Assembly: GCA_028554645.1 (NCBI GenBank)
Contig: JAQOOI010000051.1
Location: 124,001-188,000 of the forward strand
DNA length: 64,000 bases
Origin: Omphalotus guepiniiformis
Taxonomy: Eukaryota > Basidiomycota > Agaricomycetes > Agaricales > Omphalotaceae
Direction: 5' to 3'
Below are positions 48,560-58,136 of this stretch, in pieces. The position numbers and the translations under genes are program-made. Below the pieces are notes generated by a model. That model had not been told where the DNA came from and did no database searches. It was given only the letters and a program-made list of their open reading frames with translations. Numbering within the stretch: the stretch's first letter is position 1; each line of letters opens with the position of its first letter.

Positions 48560-49240
48560 ATTGACTCATGCGCGAGAATTAACTCTGTCAGAGCAAGGGC
48601 AGCCTGCACCCGGACGGGGAATTCCGTGTCATCGAGAGCTGTAGCAACCGCACGGAAGTTCGCGTTCAAATTCTGCACAAAAGTGGGGGGTTTCAGGTGA
48701 ATAAAATATTCCATGAATCTCATAGAATATTGAGTCACACCTCCTCGTTACTCCAAGTCATTCCAGTCTTCGTTAGAGTGCCTATAACGCCGCAGGCCTA
48801 TTCAAGCACAGATGCCATTAATCTCGGTAACACCTCGAGATCTGAAAATCGCTTACAATCGCGCGAAGAGACGGTTTTGCGCTGGTGAATTCAGGGTGAC
48901 GAATTGTGAGATAAATTGTTCCATATTGCTCTTGACGCCAGGGTGTTTCATAATCCAAGGTCTGCGAATGCGAGAGTGAACGCACGAGTGAACGAACCAG
49001 CGAACACACCAGCGAACGCACCAGAGAGCGCACCAACGAACGCATCGACAAGCACGATATGGAAAATGGTCATTATCTTCGCTCCCTGATAAACACCGGA
49101 AGGCTTGGTAACAAGTACCCAACCAAAATGGGCCACCATTGTTAACCACATCAGATACGCTCCCAGAGCACCGATGAGCGCACCAACGAACGCACCAGAG
49201 AGCGCGAGACTCCTCGAAGCGGCATATATCACCACACGTT
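48560..49240 (-). pseudogene. Importin-7/8-like gene fragment, right-arm copy
   Basis: Better preserved than its mirror copy: minus-strand frames include WIMKHPGVKSNMEQFISQFV, MEYFIHLKPPTFVQNLNANF and RAVATALDDTEFPVRVQAAL followed by ALTELILAHES, in the order found in importin-7/8 proteins. A frame break occurs at TLNSPAQN (cf. SPEFTSAKPYLRAI), and neither the N-terminal Ran-binding part nor the C-terminal half is present. A tandem CGAACGCACCAG-type repeat lies at 48985-49050. Confidence 0.75.
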
Positions 49241-49510
49241 AACGAAGCGCAAGGAGTTCACCTGAGATTAGGTTATCAGTAGATGATAATTCGGTCTGCT
49301 TCCGCTTCCGGAGAGTTTTGAAGATGCCAGCGCGCGAGATACAGGACCTACAGCTAGTACAGGTACGATGCATGCCTGCGACAGCGCCAGATTATCATTA
49401 ACCTCTTGCTCTGGTTGACAGGTGCAAATTTCACATGATCCAATCAAAAAAACAACTGACTTTACTCTCGAGTTCACCGTGAAACAAGAGGCACACAAAT
49501 CTTGTAAAAA

Positions 49511-49956
49511 CTAATTGGAAGGCGCAACCCTATTCCGAATTCCTTTCACTATAGTCTCAAGGAGTGCCGGCGGGTCGTCATCATGCAGCTAACCACGATA
49601 TACAAATCAGATACAGCGCACAATAATAGAGAATTAGAATCGGAACTCACGAAATGATTGCCTTCGATGATGAAGAAATAGATATCTCTACCTTTCTCCA
49701 CAAGATACATACTCTTCATACGTCCTCTTACCCTCCGTTGCACCCCGCACGCAGTAACGAGCGTCACTTTCACTCCGGGAAAGAAACTTTGGCAAAGACG
49801 GGGGTCAAACAGCGCTATGTGATATATATCGTTGTGTGCTTTATTACATTGACATATGGCTTCTTGCACGGCACGGAGAGTCGCGTGAAGTCGAATCGAG
49901 TCGCGTCTTTGGACATTCAATGGCGATGTTTCTCGTTTTCGTTCAATGCAATCCAT
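49511..49956 (-). CDS. Unidentified small protein, two exons
   Basis: Exons 49956-49651 and 49588-49511 join across a 62-bp GTGAGT..GTTAG intron to 127 aa: after RLHATLRAVQEAICQCNKAH and YHIALFDPRLCQSFFPGVKV comes KSMYLVEKGRDIYFFIIEGN, HFLHDDDPPALLETIVKGIR and NRVAPSN. The mixed strand/helix pattern looks like a compact globular domain and the frame is intact, but I do not recognise the family. It may be the 3' part of a longer gene. The left-arm copy is truncated by deletion. Confidence 0.4.
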
Positions 49957-50038
49957 ACTATCGCGTTAACGTTTTAATCATCTACCCGTAGGCGACGGCG
50001 GCGGTGGTTCGGATCCACGTCCACATCAAGGTGGTAAA

Positions 50039-50910
50039 TCAGGTAAGCATCGCAGAAATGACGCTGTCTATGTAGAAATGCCAGTGAAACAGGTGCAACC
50101 CCTGCCGTTGAACTGAGTCTGTGTTACGCGTTGACAGGTCGATTCGAAGATGCGAGACGAGGAGGTTCAGATGGGGTGGCGAGGGAGGGATTGAACTTGT
50201 AGTAGGAGGTAAACGCCCTGAGGAAAGCTCAAGCAGGAAGGAACATACAATGAACATCCATAATATTGGGAATGCGCGTTGATCACCGGCAAACACGGTG
50301 GTACCCCAACTCGTGAAGATGATTTGGATTTGGATTTGCGCTCAAGTGATGGTGCTCGTAACTGCAGGTCTCTTGATCTTTGGGGCCGTCAGCGCCAAGT
50401 GCCATGTAAAGAGGGTCTAAGAATGTTCCCTCGCGTTCAACGGCGAATCGATTTCCATAGGATGAGTAGCGCTTAGCGCACAGAACTAGGTATAGCTCGG
50501 TATAAATCCTCATTGAATAGATCAGGTTCAGAGAACAAGGTCGAGGCAGCAGTAGCCGTCCCCATTGACCATCCAGCGAGAGCAATTCCTCCTGTCTTTC
50601 CGCCACCGGAATATCTTCCTTCTCAAACGGTCAGGAAAAACTCTTCTGCCATTAATCAGGTCGCCTAGTACTTCGTCGGTATATTTCGTGGATCCGAAAT
50701 AGTCAAGACGGTTGAGAAACACAGTACGGAGGTTAAGCGATGTGAGAATTTGAGCTTTTCAAAGTTATCTGCAAACGAAAGCGAGATTGAGCTGCTAGTA
50801 TGCGCATGTAGTAGTCTATGGAGACTTACGTGCTGTGATAGCGGTACTGCGAGCATAATGAGCGTCGGATAGTCCTGAGAACCATCCACAGCGGCCATTG
50901 TCCGTGGCAC
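50039..50910 (-). pseudogene. Alpha/beta-hydrolase-like gene, right-arm copy (probably decayed)
   Basis: Mirror image of 23293-24163 with the same motifs (DYFGST, GWSMGTA, LDPLYMALG) and the same frame problems, so decay predates the duplication or an intron model was missed. Confidence 0.55.
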
Positions 50911-51478
50911 ATTGCGGTCGATTGCTCAAAGAGGTGGCAAATTAGGCGGAGGTTTGCTTCGGCAGACCTATCCTGAGCCCAGCGACTCGAGGTATCAACT
51001 CGAGTTTGGGCCCTTTAAATCATGCTAGCATGCCCGACCTTTCTGGGACACTGTGACTTATCAGTGACAAACTAAAAGCACCCCAATATAACGAAGCGCA
51101 CCTGGCAATCCGAGTGCCTATCATCTTCGACTCATGCAACACTTCGCAAAAACACCGCTCGACCTGCATCGCGACACGTCTTCTAAGTCCAACGAGTAGC
51201 CCTCAAGCCCGAGACGAGCCGCCGAACTAGACTGCCAATGCCACGAGTACAAAATCCAGTGCATTCTTGCTTCACAGAGTTAAGTTGAAACATTGGTTGG
51301 GGTCATCTGACTAATCTCACTCCTTATAGTGATGACTCATTATGATTTTCAAGTTGCTACTTCTCTCAATGACTCGAAAGTCAGTTATCGAAAATCGCGC
51401 GACTGTGTTTAATCTCTTTACTGCGTCACTCGCAGATGAGAGTGAAGAAGCTGAAGAGATGCGTTTTGCTCTTGCCAG

Positions 51479-52859
51479 ACCGATTTTAACTGGGCGCCAT
51501 TCTATTCGCAAGCACCACTGTTTGAACACGCCCTCAGAGACTATCTCTCCTGGTGCGGGAGGCAATCGTCTTTACCCCCTCTGATACAGACTTGTTTGGA
51601 CGAGCGCCGCAAGCGTGCAAAGCAACTGCAGCAGCTTAAACGAGATCTCGTTCGCAAACTGGGTCTTAATCCGAACAATCGTCGGGATAATCAGCGAATT
51701 TCAGACTCGCTCAAGAACATTCCCATTTCCTCCATCACTTTTCCTGTTGAGCCCTATCCTGCGCTGGGAAACTGGATTTACGAAACCGACGAGATCGCGG
51801 CGCTCTGGGAAGACCATTTGGCCAATGGCAAGCAGGCGGATGCCAGGCTGAAACGCCCTCCAGTGCACAAAGTCGATTTGTCGCAATTGGCTTTCGATCT
51901 GCCTCCCGAAGAAAGCAGGATTTTCGTACACGAGACCACGGGAGAATATCTTTTCATCGTCATTCGAAACTTCTGCCCACTCGAGAGCATCGTGGAGTGG
52001 ATAGATGGTGTGGTGCAAAGAAACGTAGCGGTTCGAAGGAACGTTCGAGTGAGTGCAGCTTCTTTCCAGTACACTTCTAGTACTGATAGCACTCAATAGA
52101 AAGAAGACACAGGAAGCATCGTTATCAGTGGCTGGGGTGCTGGTGCGAGATCGAAACCAGCACTCGACTGGGTTCGAAACATCATTCGATCGATGAGCGA
52201 CGCAGAGAAGCGCTCAACCGAATACGAAGCCGCTTCGGTATTCGCACTCTTCTGGAACCTGTGCCGAGCTGTCGTACCGCAGAAGATCATAGCCAATTTC
52301 GAGGCCTTTGTGCGCGATGGAGGTTTCTATCGGATGGATACTGGTGTTCACTCTGGAGGGCCCGAAAAGCAGTATAAAGTTAAGTACGGTCCAGAAACCA
52401 TTCTGTTTCGCAATGCCAACATGGCACCTCCATCCGGAGTGTTTGCAGTCAATTATTCACGGTATGATTCTTCCAAGATCAAGTACTCAATGGTGCTCAC
52501 CATTGATTGTCAGTGCTACACATTTTGAGAAACAGCCTCACGACTGGGCAATAGCGTGGACCACAGGCCGGACTGGCGGACTAACCGATGGTGCACACTT
52601 CTACAATTGCAGTCTGCGAATTCGGGTGCAATCGGCAGCAAACACACTAGTGGTTTGGAAACCAAAAGAAGTGCACGGTACAAGTCTGCCGAAAATATCA
52701 CCACACGCTCGCCGCGCACCAGCGATGCAGAGCGGTTTGTCAATTGTCACGTCGGAGCGCTTGCCAGGAGTGTTTGAAAAATACCTAGAAGGGACCCTGA
52801 CTGCTGGTGAGGCAGCACTAGAGTGCTTCCAAGCTGATAATCTTGACATAATGACTTGA
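51479..52859 (+). CDS. DSBH protein resembling 2-oxoglutarate/Fe(II) dioxygenases
   Basis: Exons 51479-52048, 52100-52461 and 52514-52859 join in phase to at least 425 aa; the true 5' exon is not settled. N-terminal part: TDFNWAPFYSQAPLFEHALR, a basic coiled helix (DERRKRAKQLQQLKRDL), then DLPPEESRIFVHETTGEYLF. The C-terminal core reads NYSRATHFEKQPHDWAIAWT, then GGLTDGAHFYNCSLRIRV and NTLVVWKPKEVHGTSLP: a double-stranded beta-helix with H314-X-E316 and distal H365 (numbering from 51479). Compared with the TET/JBP gene at 56401, the spacing of HxD, GW, F..G and VH is alike, but HxE replaces HxD. It could be a diverged or inactive dioxygenase. Convergent with the 935-aa gene, 149 bp apart. Confidence 0.55.
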
Positions 52860-53008
52860 ATAAATCTCATGTTGCAGTACTATACCACTTATCATGTTGT
52901 ATTCACAAATTCTAAATTTTTGCACAGAAGAGAAAACATCTGTATTTTCACCCATAAGTCTCATACAAACTGCTGAAACCCATTTGTGACAAGAATGAAG
53001 CAATACAT

Positions 53009-55816
53009 TTAAGAACGTCGCAATACATTGGTGCGCCGCCGCGGCCAATTGAACCGCGTACCAAGATACTCCTCTGCCAGTCTGTCAGTGTTCTTCGCCA
53101 ATCGGAACGCATCCTTCGTAAACTTGATCGCTTGTTTCCACTCTGAGCTACTCAAGACCATTGCAGACCCACCGCTGATGCTCTCCAGGCGGCGCTGAAA
53201 CCAAGCTTCTGCATCTCTAGTCCAGTACCCACAACTGAGCCCACTCACTTTCCATGCCACAGGTCTGGGCCACCAAGACTTCTGAGCCACCTGCATATAT
53301 CCCCGATAATCCCGCTCCCCGGTAGCCACGTCATACACTCCACAGATCAAGTTAATTTCCTCTTCAGTGAGTACATCGTCCCAATATCCTGGACTGTCTG
53401 TGTGCCCGTCCCAAGCGCATTCTCCCGATAACCAGACCTTCTCAGTGGGGCCCTTCAAGACAGTGTCTTCGTTGACTATATGCAGTGCAAGACGGCCTAC
53501 AATGCCACCTGCCAGAATAGCCGCTCGACCTCTTTCTGTCTGCAAAAAACGATCCCGCTGGTGCGCATATGCCCGATACTCTTCCAGCACCTGCTCGCGC
53601 ACCACATCCTCAGATCCTTGCCGCAAGAACCATTTATCTCTGTACCCCAGCAACGGTCGAGACCAAGAAATGCCTGGCCTCACGTATGGGCTGGGCGTGT
53701 CACAAATGAATGTGTTGAATGCAATACCATGCCGCATCAGTTTCGGTATGAGGTGTACTGGCTCAGGGCTCCATCCACGGCGCGCAATCTCGAGAACATC
53801 AGCGGGACTCCTCAGTGCAAGTTGATAGCGCACATGATCCATTGAATCAGGCAGGATGAAGTAATAGCCATCCATGACATCCTTGTGAATCACAGAGAAA
53901 CTCCAACTGCCATGTATCTCAGCATCTTCACAGAGTAAATCGAGATTTCTGGGTGCATCGGCAAGCTGGTCTGCAGCGAGCAGGGCAGTAATGAAGTGAC
54001 ACAGAAGGGCACAAGTGGAATTTTTGAGCTGGGGCGCAGGCTCAGACCGGGCATTTCCCAACACATTCCGTACTTTGTTCCAGTGCACGTCCTTCTCAGG
54101 ATTCGCGTCAACTTCGATATGATCCAGCCATCCCAGGCGATGGTAGGCGACATCCTCAAGCGGATCGTGGAATTCCAGAGGAGGATGGGTGGAGGTAGGT
54201 TCTGCTTGACCATGTAGATGTCGGAGGTACTCAGCCGATGTGCTTCCGCCTTCCAGGTGAAGGTCGTCCTGTTCGTCCGGAAGCACTTCAGAGCCAGGCA
54301 CGTCATCCTCTTCATCATCAGACCAGTATGGAGGCGTGTCGTCTGGATCGAACTCAGTGCACACATCCCACTCATTGCGCACTGAGTTATATCTTCTCTG
54401 GCGGGGGCCATATTCCTGCCAGTAAGATTCGTAGTGATTGCGGCCCGCTGGCATCCTTCGCCTAAGCCCATCCACCAGCTCCCAGTAGAACACCGTGGCG
54501 CCCTTTCTCCCGGGGGGAAGGTCTTTGGCTGCTACACTCTCTCTTTGAAGACGGCGTTGTCGGTCCACTGCTGATTCACGAGTTATACACGATTCCTTCT
54601 CCCTTTCCCGTCTCTTGAAGAATGTGTTCATATCCTCATCTGGCCGCTGACCAGAGTTTGGAAAAACAGGAACTTTTCGAGGCGGTGGTGCAGTGGAGAG
54701 CAGTGGTTGTGAAGCCGAACCTTCATCTACCCGCTGTGTACTCGGCTCCAAATTTAGAGCTTGTATCGAGATCTCGTAAAGTTGGCCTTCGATGGCAGTA
54801 ACTGCGTGTTGCCCAGACAGTGCTCTTTGCACCTCTTCGTCCAACCCACCTATCTCAGCATCTGGGGCAGACAACCTGGCACTCCCATACCGAATCAGAA
54901 CGAGTCTATTCAACACAGCCACGGTAGGGGCCCAAGTCCTCAGAGCGGGCACATGGCTCCAACTTTCTCGAGCATCACCCCAATACAGCGCCAGCGGTAG
55001 CCTCGCCTTGATGAGCTCAGGTACCAGGTATTTAAACCTCTGGGTATCAACAAAGGCACCTACGAGAGTAGTCTCCAGCAAGGTCTTTCTCCAATAAGAT
55101 AACCAAATGCCTGACAAACCGGTGTCCTTTTGCAGAAGGTCCAAAACATGCCTCCAATGCTGCTCTTCCACCTCCTGGTGATCGAGACCTCGGGGAAGGT
55201 CTCTTCCCGACTGGGCGTCGCGAACCTCTTCCTGCAATTTCATGGAATAGACAAAGTACGAAATCGCTCCAGCCAACGGAAGAAACGCGTTGCGAGAGGC
55301 CACTGCATGGCGGCGTGCTGTGAGATCTGAATAATGTGGACGACTGTAGCCGTATTGCGTGGGATATGACCAAAAGCGGAAGTCACTGGCAAGGCCGATA
55401 TTCGCTAGTTTCATCGAAGCCCGCAACAACTTTCTAAGCACTCGCTCTAGGTCTTGCCAGAGTCGTATGACCTCGGGGTCCAAAACGAACATGCCCCCTG
55501 CACCGGGTGTGCTGTCGGCAACCACAGGCATCGTCTCTTCGTTAAAGTCCAGAGGTTCGAGCCATTCTGTTTTGAAAGGGTCCTGCGCGGGAACAAAAGC
55601 GAGGTACGGCATCGAATCAGCCAGCCAGCCAGGGTGAGTTACCCTCGAGAGTGACTGACTCCTGGGGCTGGGGTCATGTTCGGACCGGAGGGGTATTTTA
55701 GGAAATCCAAGAGGTTTTCGATTGACGATTGTGAAAAGGTCGTTGTCGATGACAGTATATTGAAGGTTCGATGTCAATGATAGAGCCACGCGCTTCGGGC
55801 GAGGTCTTTGAGACAT
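53009..55816 (-). CDS. Large uncharacterised agaricomycete protein (~935 aa)
   Basis: A single uninterrupted frame; the first Met gives 959 aa (55888), but MSQRPRPKRVALSLTSNLQY at 55816 is the likelier start because upstream sequence looks like spliced leader exons in another frame. Features: a Trp-rich N-terminal half (HPGWLADSMPYLAF, FRFWSYPTQYGYSRPHYSDL), a low-complexity centre, an acidic segment (DDTPPYWSDDEEDDVPG) and a conserved-looking C terminus (KSWWPRPVAWKVSGLSCGYW, WFQRRLESISGG). I recall similar long orphan proteins in many mushroom genomes but no domain or function. It is divergent from the TET/JBP gene with a 0.58-kb shared upstream region. Confidence 0.7.
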   Translation of the reverse strand: MSQRPRPKRVALSLTSNLQYTVIDNDLFTIVNRKPLGFPKIPLRSEHDPSPRSQSLSRVTHPGWLADSMPYLAFVPAQDPFKTEWLEPLDFNEETMPVVADSTPGAGGMFVLDPEVIRLWQDLERVLRKLLRASMKLANIGLASDFRFWSYPTQYGYSRPHYSDLTARRHAVASRNAFLPLAGAISYFVYSMKLQEEVRDAQSGRDLPRGLDHQEVEEQHWRHVLDLLQKDTGLSGIWLSYWRKTLLETTLVGAFVDTQRFKYLVPELIKARLPLALYWGDARESWSHVPALRTWAPTVAVLNRLVLIRYGSARLSAPDAEIGGLDEEVQRALSGQHAVTAIEGQLYEISIQALNLEPSTQRVDEGSASQPLLSTAPPPRKVPVFPNSGQRPDEDMNTFFKRREREKESCITRESAVDRQRRLQRESVAAKDLPPGRKGATVFYWELVDGLRRRMPAGRNHYESYWQEYGPRQRRYNSVRNEWDVCTEFDPDDTPPYWSDDEEDDVPGSEVLPDEQDDLHLEGGSTSAEYLRHLHGQAEPTSTHPPLEFHDPLEDVAYHRLGWLDHIEVDANPEKDVHWNKVRNVLGNARSEPAPQLKNSTCALLCHFITALLAADQLADAPRNLDLLCEDAEIHGSWSFSVIHKDVMDGYYFILPDSMDHVRYQLALRSPADVLEIARRGWSPEPVHLIPKLMRHGIAFNTFICDTPSPYVRPGISWSRPLLGYRDKWFLRQGSEDVVREQVLEEYRAYAHQRDRFLQTERGRAAILAGGIVGRLALHIVNEDTVLKGPTEKVWLSGECAWDGHTDSPGYWDDVLTEEEINLICGVYDVATGERDYRGYMQVAQKSWWPRPVAWKVSGLSCGYWTRDAEAWFQRRLESISGGSAMVLSSSEWKQAIKFTKDAFRLAKNTDRLAEEYLGTRFNWPRRRTNVLRRS

Positions 55817-55838
55817 TTTTCCGATGTAAAGGACGAGC

Positions 55839-56265
55839 AGAGGTATAAGAGTCTGAGACGCCGATAATTTTCCTGTGTCGCGAGTCACTGCGCTGGGGGA
55901 CCTGAGAAATCTATGGAAAGAAAGAGATCTGAGGTATCCACTCTGAGACGTTCAAACCTTCCAAAGCTCCCGCAGTAAGCAACTGAAAACGTGATCAATG
56001 GATAGAGCCATTGAGGTATGTTAAACAGAACTTACCCGAGCCTCTCCACGGCAGACTGCAGCGGTATAAGAGAGTCAGAGTCGCTGTCGAGGAGTCTCCT
56101 GTGTCGTGATTCACTGCGCGGGGAAATCTCTGGAAAGAACGAGCTCTGAGGTATCCACTCTGAGACGTTCAAGTTTTCCGAAGCTCTCGCAACTGGTAAG
56201 CAACAGAATATGTGCAGTGAGCACAATAGACAGAACCTTTGAGATCTGTTTAACAGAACTTACCT
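55839..56265. repeat. About 227-bp tandem duplication between divergent genes
   Basis: 55839-56036 and 56058-56265 share CCTGTGTCG..GTCACTGCGC, GAGGTATCCACTCTGAGACG TTCAA-type blocks and TTAAACAGAACTTACC in the same order with diverged spacers. On the minus strand each unit ends in GGTAAGTTCTGTT, a good splice donor, so the duplication may have doubled a 5' exon of the large minus-strand gene (VARASENLNVSEWIPQSSFF frame at 56178 downwards). Confidence 0.7.
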
Positions 56266-56400
56266 GACACTCGAAAGTTATCCACGGCAGGCTGCAGTGG
56301 CTGTAATTGAGCTTGGCTGAAATTAGTTTCGTGGCGCATGCGGCTTATATAAGCTGACTTATGCGCATGAAACGTTGTTGCTCTTTCATAATCATTAACA

Positions 56401-57959
56401 ATGTCGTCTCTTCCTAATCGTCCAGATGCAATGCCGTTATGTACTGGGCAGAAACGGAAATGCAAAGGACCTCAGTCTGGTCCCAAATCTTCAAAGTTGT
56501 GCCGACCCAATCCCATTGTCGGTGAACGTTTGAATCTTGATAAACGCAACGAAGGTGATCTTAGCAATGTGGAAGATTGGTCAGGTGGATCAATACCCCC
56601 GACATTGGGCACATACACGGCGTACGACATCTCTCGACTCAACTTACCTGGCAACGTTGATTCAGAGGACGCGGCGCAGTTGAAAACGGCTTGGAATGAT
56701 GTGTTTGGGCCGGAGAATTTGGAGGACGATGTTCTTAGTGACAACGAGAAGTACTTGTTTCCCCTTCTTTGGATTCGTGCTTCTTTTCTCAAGCCTTTCT
56801 CACTTCTCAACAGAGAAAATGCAAAGCACTACTCAGATAATCAGCGCCGACATGGTTTCCGCCGACAGGCGTTTGCACAGATCCGGGAGGCACGCTTACG
56901 AGAAAATACATGTGAGCACACCATTTGACCTTGCACGAAGAACCTCTCACACTTCTTGCAGACCAGTTTAACGACTTCGACTATGGTCTAGCAACGAATG
57001 ATAACGATCGAGTTCGTCGCGCTCATCTCGATAACAAGAATGCCCCCGATCAGATGACAGAATGGGTAGAACAGGGTATTAGATGCCGCCGGGCAATTAG
57101 TGTCGATGGCAAAGACCTTTTGTATCATCTGCCAGGTACCCTACGGCCAAAATCTCTGGTTAGCTCGTGTACACTGCGCTGCAATATTGTCTTTTCCCTA
57201 ACTTTTCTTAGAACCTGTACAGTAAAATCTTCGTTGACTACGGAATGAGGTTCAAAAAATTGGAGGAGACTGTTAGCAAAGGGGCAGATCAACGAGGAAG
57301 GAACTCTAAGGATTCCTACGTGTTCAATGGGAACCTGGTGGGGTGTGTAAAGTTGGTGAAGGCTTGGCAAGGCACTGGACATACAAAAGTATGTTGGTCA
57401 TTGGTACGGTACAAGTGCATTTGCTGACTTTTTCCGGATGCAGCAAGAGGAACTCGGTATTTCTAAGGATTTCCTTCATACAGCGCAGGGCTTCAGAAAT
57501 TCAATCTCTCTCCTTTCATGCCTACGCCTTCTGTCGCTGCGAGTGAACGATATCTATCAAGCGATTGATCCAAGGCAATACGGGGCAATGGAAGAAATCA
57601 TGAAGCGGGCAAATTCAGAAATTCCCTACCTAAAGATGTTGAATGAGCTGGACCCACTCATGATGGAGGGAAGGGCTTTGATGTTCAACCGCACCACCCC
57701 ACCCCATGTAGACCAACAGGACCCGCTTCATGGCTGGGCAATACTTGTCGTCCTTGGAAACTTCACTGAGGGTACCTTGTTGATTCCTCGTCTTAACCTG
57801 CGTCTTCGATACATTCCTGGAGACATTGTGGTTCTTCGAGGGCGTATCTTGGTTCATGAAGTGGAGCTTTGGGTTGGAGAGCAGCGAATATCCCTAGCTC
57901 ATTTTACTCATGCAAATTTCTGGAAGGCGTTTGACGTGGAGTGTCCTGGCCCACAATGA
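56401..57959 (+). CDS. TET/JBP-family 2-oxoglutarate Fe(II) dioxygenase
   Basis: Exons 56401-56911, 56962-57158, 57212-57388 and 57444-57959 join in phase to 466 aa. Catalytic domain in the last exon: FNRTTPPHVDQQDPLHGWAI (Fe ligands H383 and D385), LGNFTEGTLLIPRLNLRLRY, IPGDIVVLRGRILVHEVELW (third ligand H433) and GEQRISLAHFTHANFW (2-oxoglutarate-binding R443). The G.F..G....P.L...+.Y.PGD...+RG..L.H.V....G.R.S + FTH pattern is that of fungal TET/JBP enzymes, which oxidise 5-methylcytosine in DNA. The N-terminal 200 residues are basic then acidic (FGPENLEDDVLSD) and lack a CxxC zinc finger. All ligands are present and there are no stops, so it looks functional. In basidiomycetes such genes are expanded with KDZ transposons. 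Confidence 0.85.
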
Positions 57960-57972
57960 TGTATTCATTACA

Positions 57973-58136
57973 AGTCCTCTTTTAGGCCGTCTTCATGTAC
58001 TTCGAGTTGCCACAACACTCTTGCGTCCCTCGCCTAAGCTGATATACAGTTACAGTCCTTTTTTTAGGCCGTCTTCATGTACTTCGAGTTGCCACAACAC
58101 TCTTGCGTCCCTCGCCTAAGCTGATATACAGATCCT
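57973..58136. repeat. 82-bp tandem duplication
   Basis: AGTCCTCTTTTAGGCCGTCT through AAGCTGATATACAG occurs twice in succession, 82 bp apart, nearly identical, directly downstream of the TET/JBP stop codon, hence in its 3' UTR. Confidence 0.9.

Larger units (their letters stand above)
47592..52114. repeat. Right arm of large inverted duplication
   Basis: Reverse complement of 22091-27000. It lacks the 781-bp left-arm segment (junction near 49240) and carries 49384-49764, absent on the left. Its outer end lies 15 bp into the second modelled exon of the DSBH gene, which continues beyond the arm. Confidence 0.9.

Noticed and set aside
56032..56226. 64-codon minus-strand ORF as a separate gene
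   Set aside because: More likely a duplicated leader exon of the large minus-strand gene; it ends at a splice donor.
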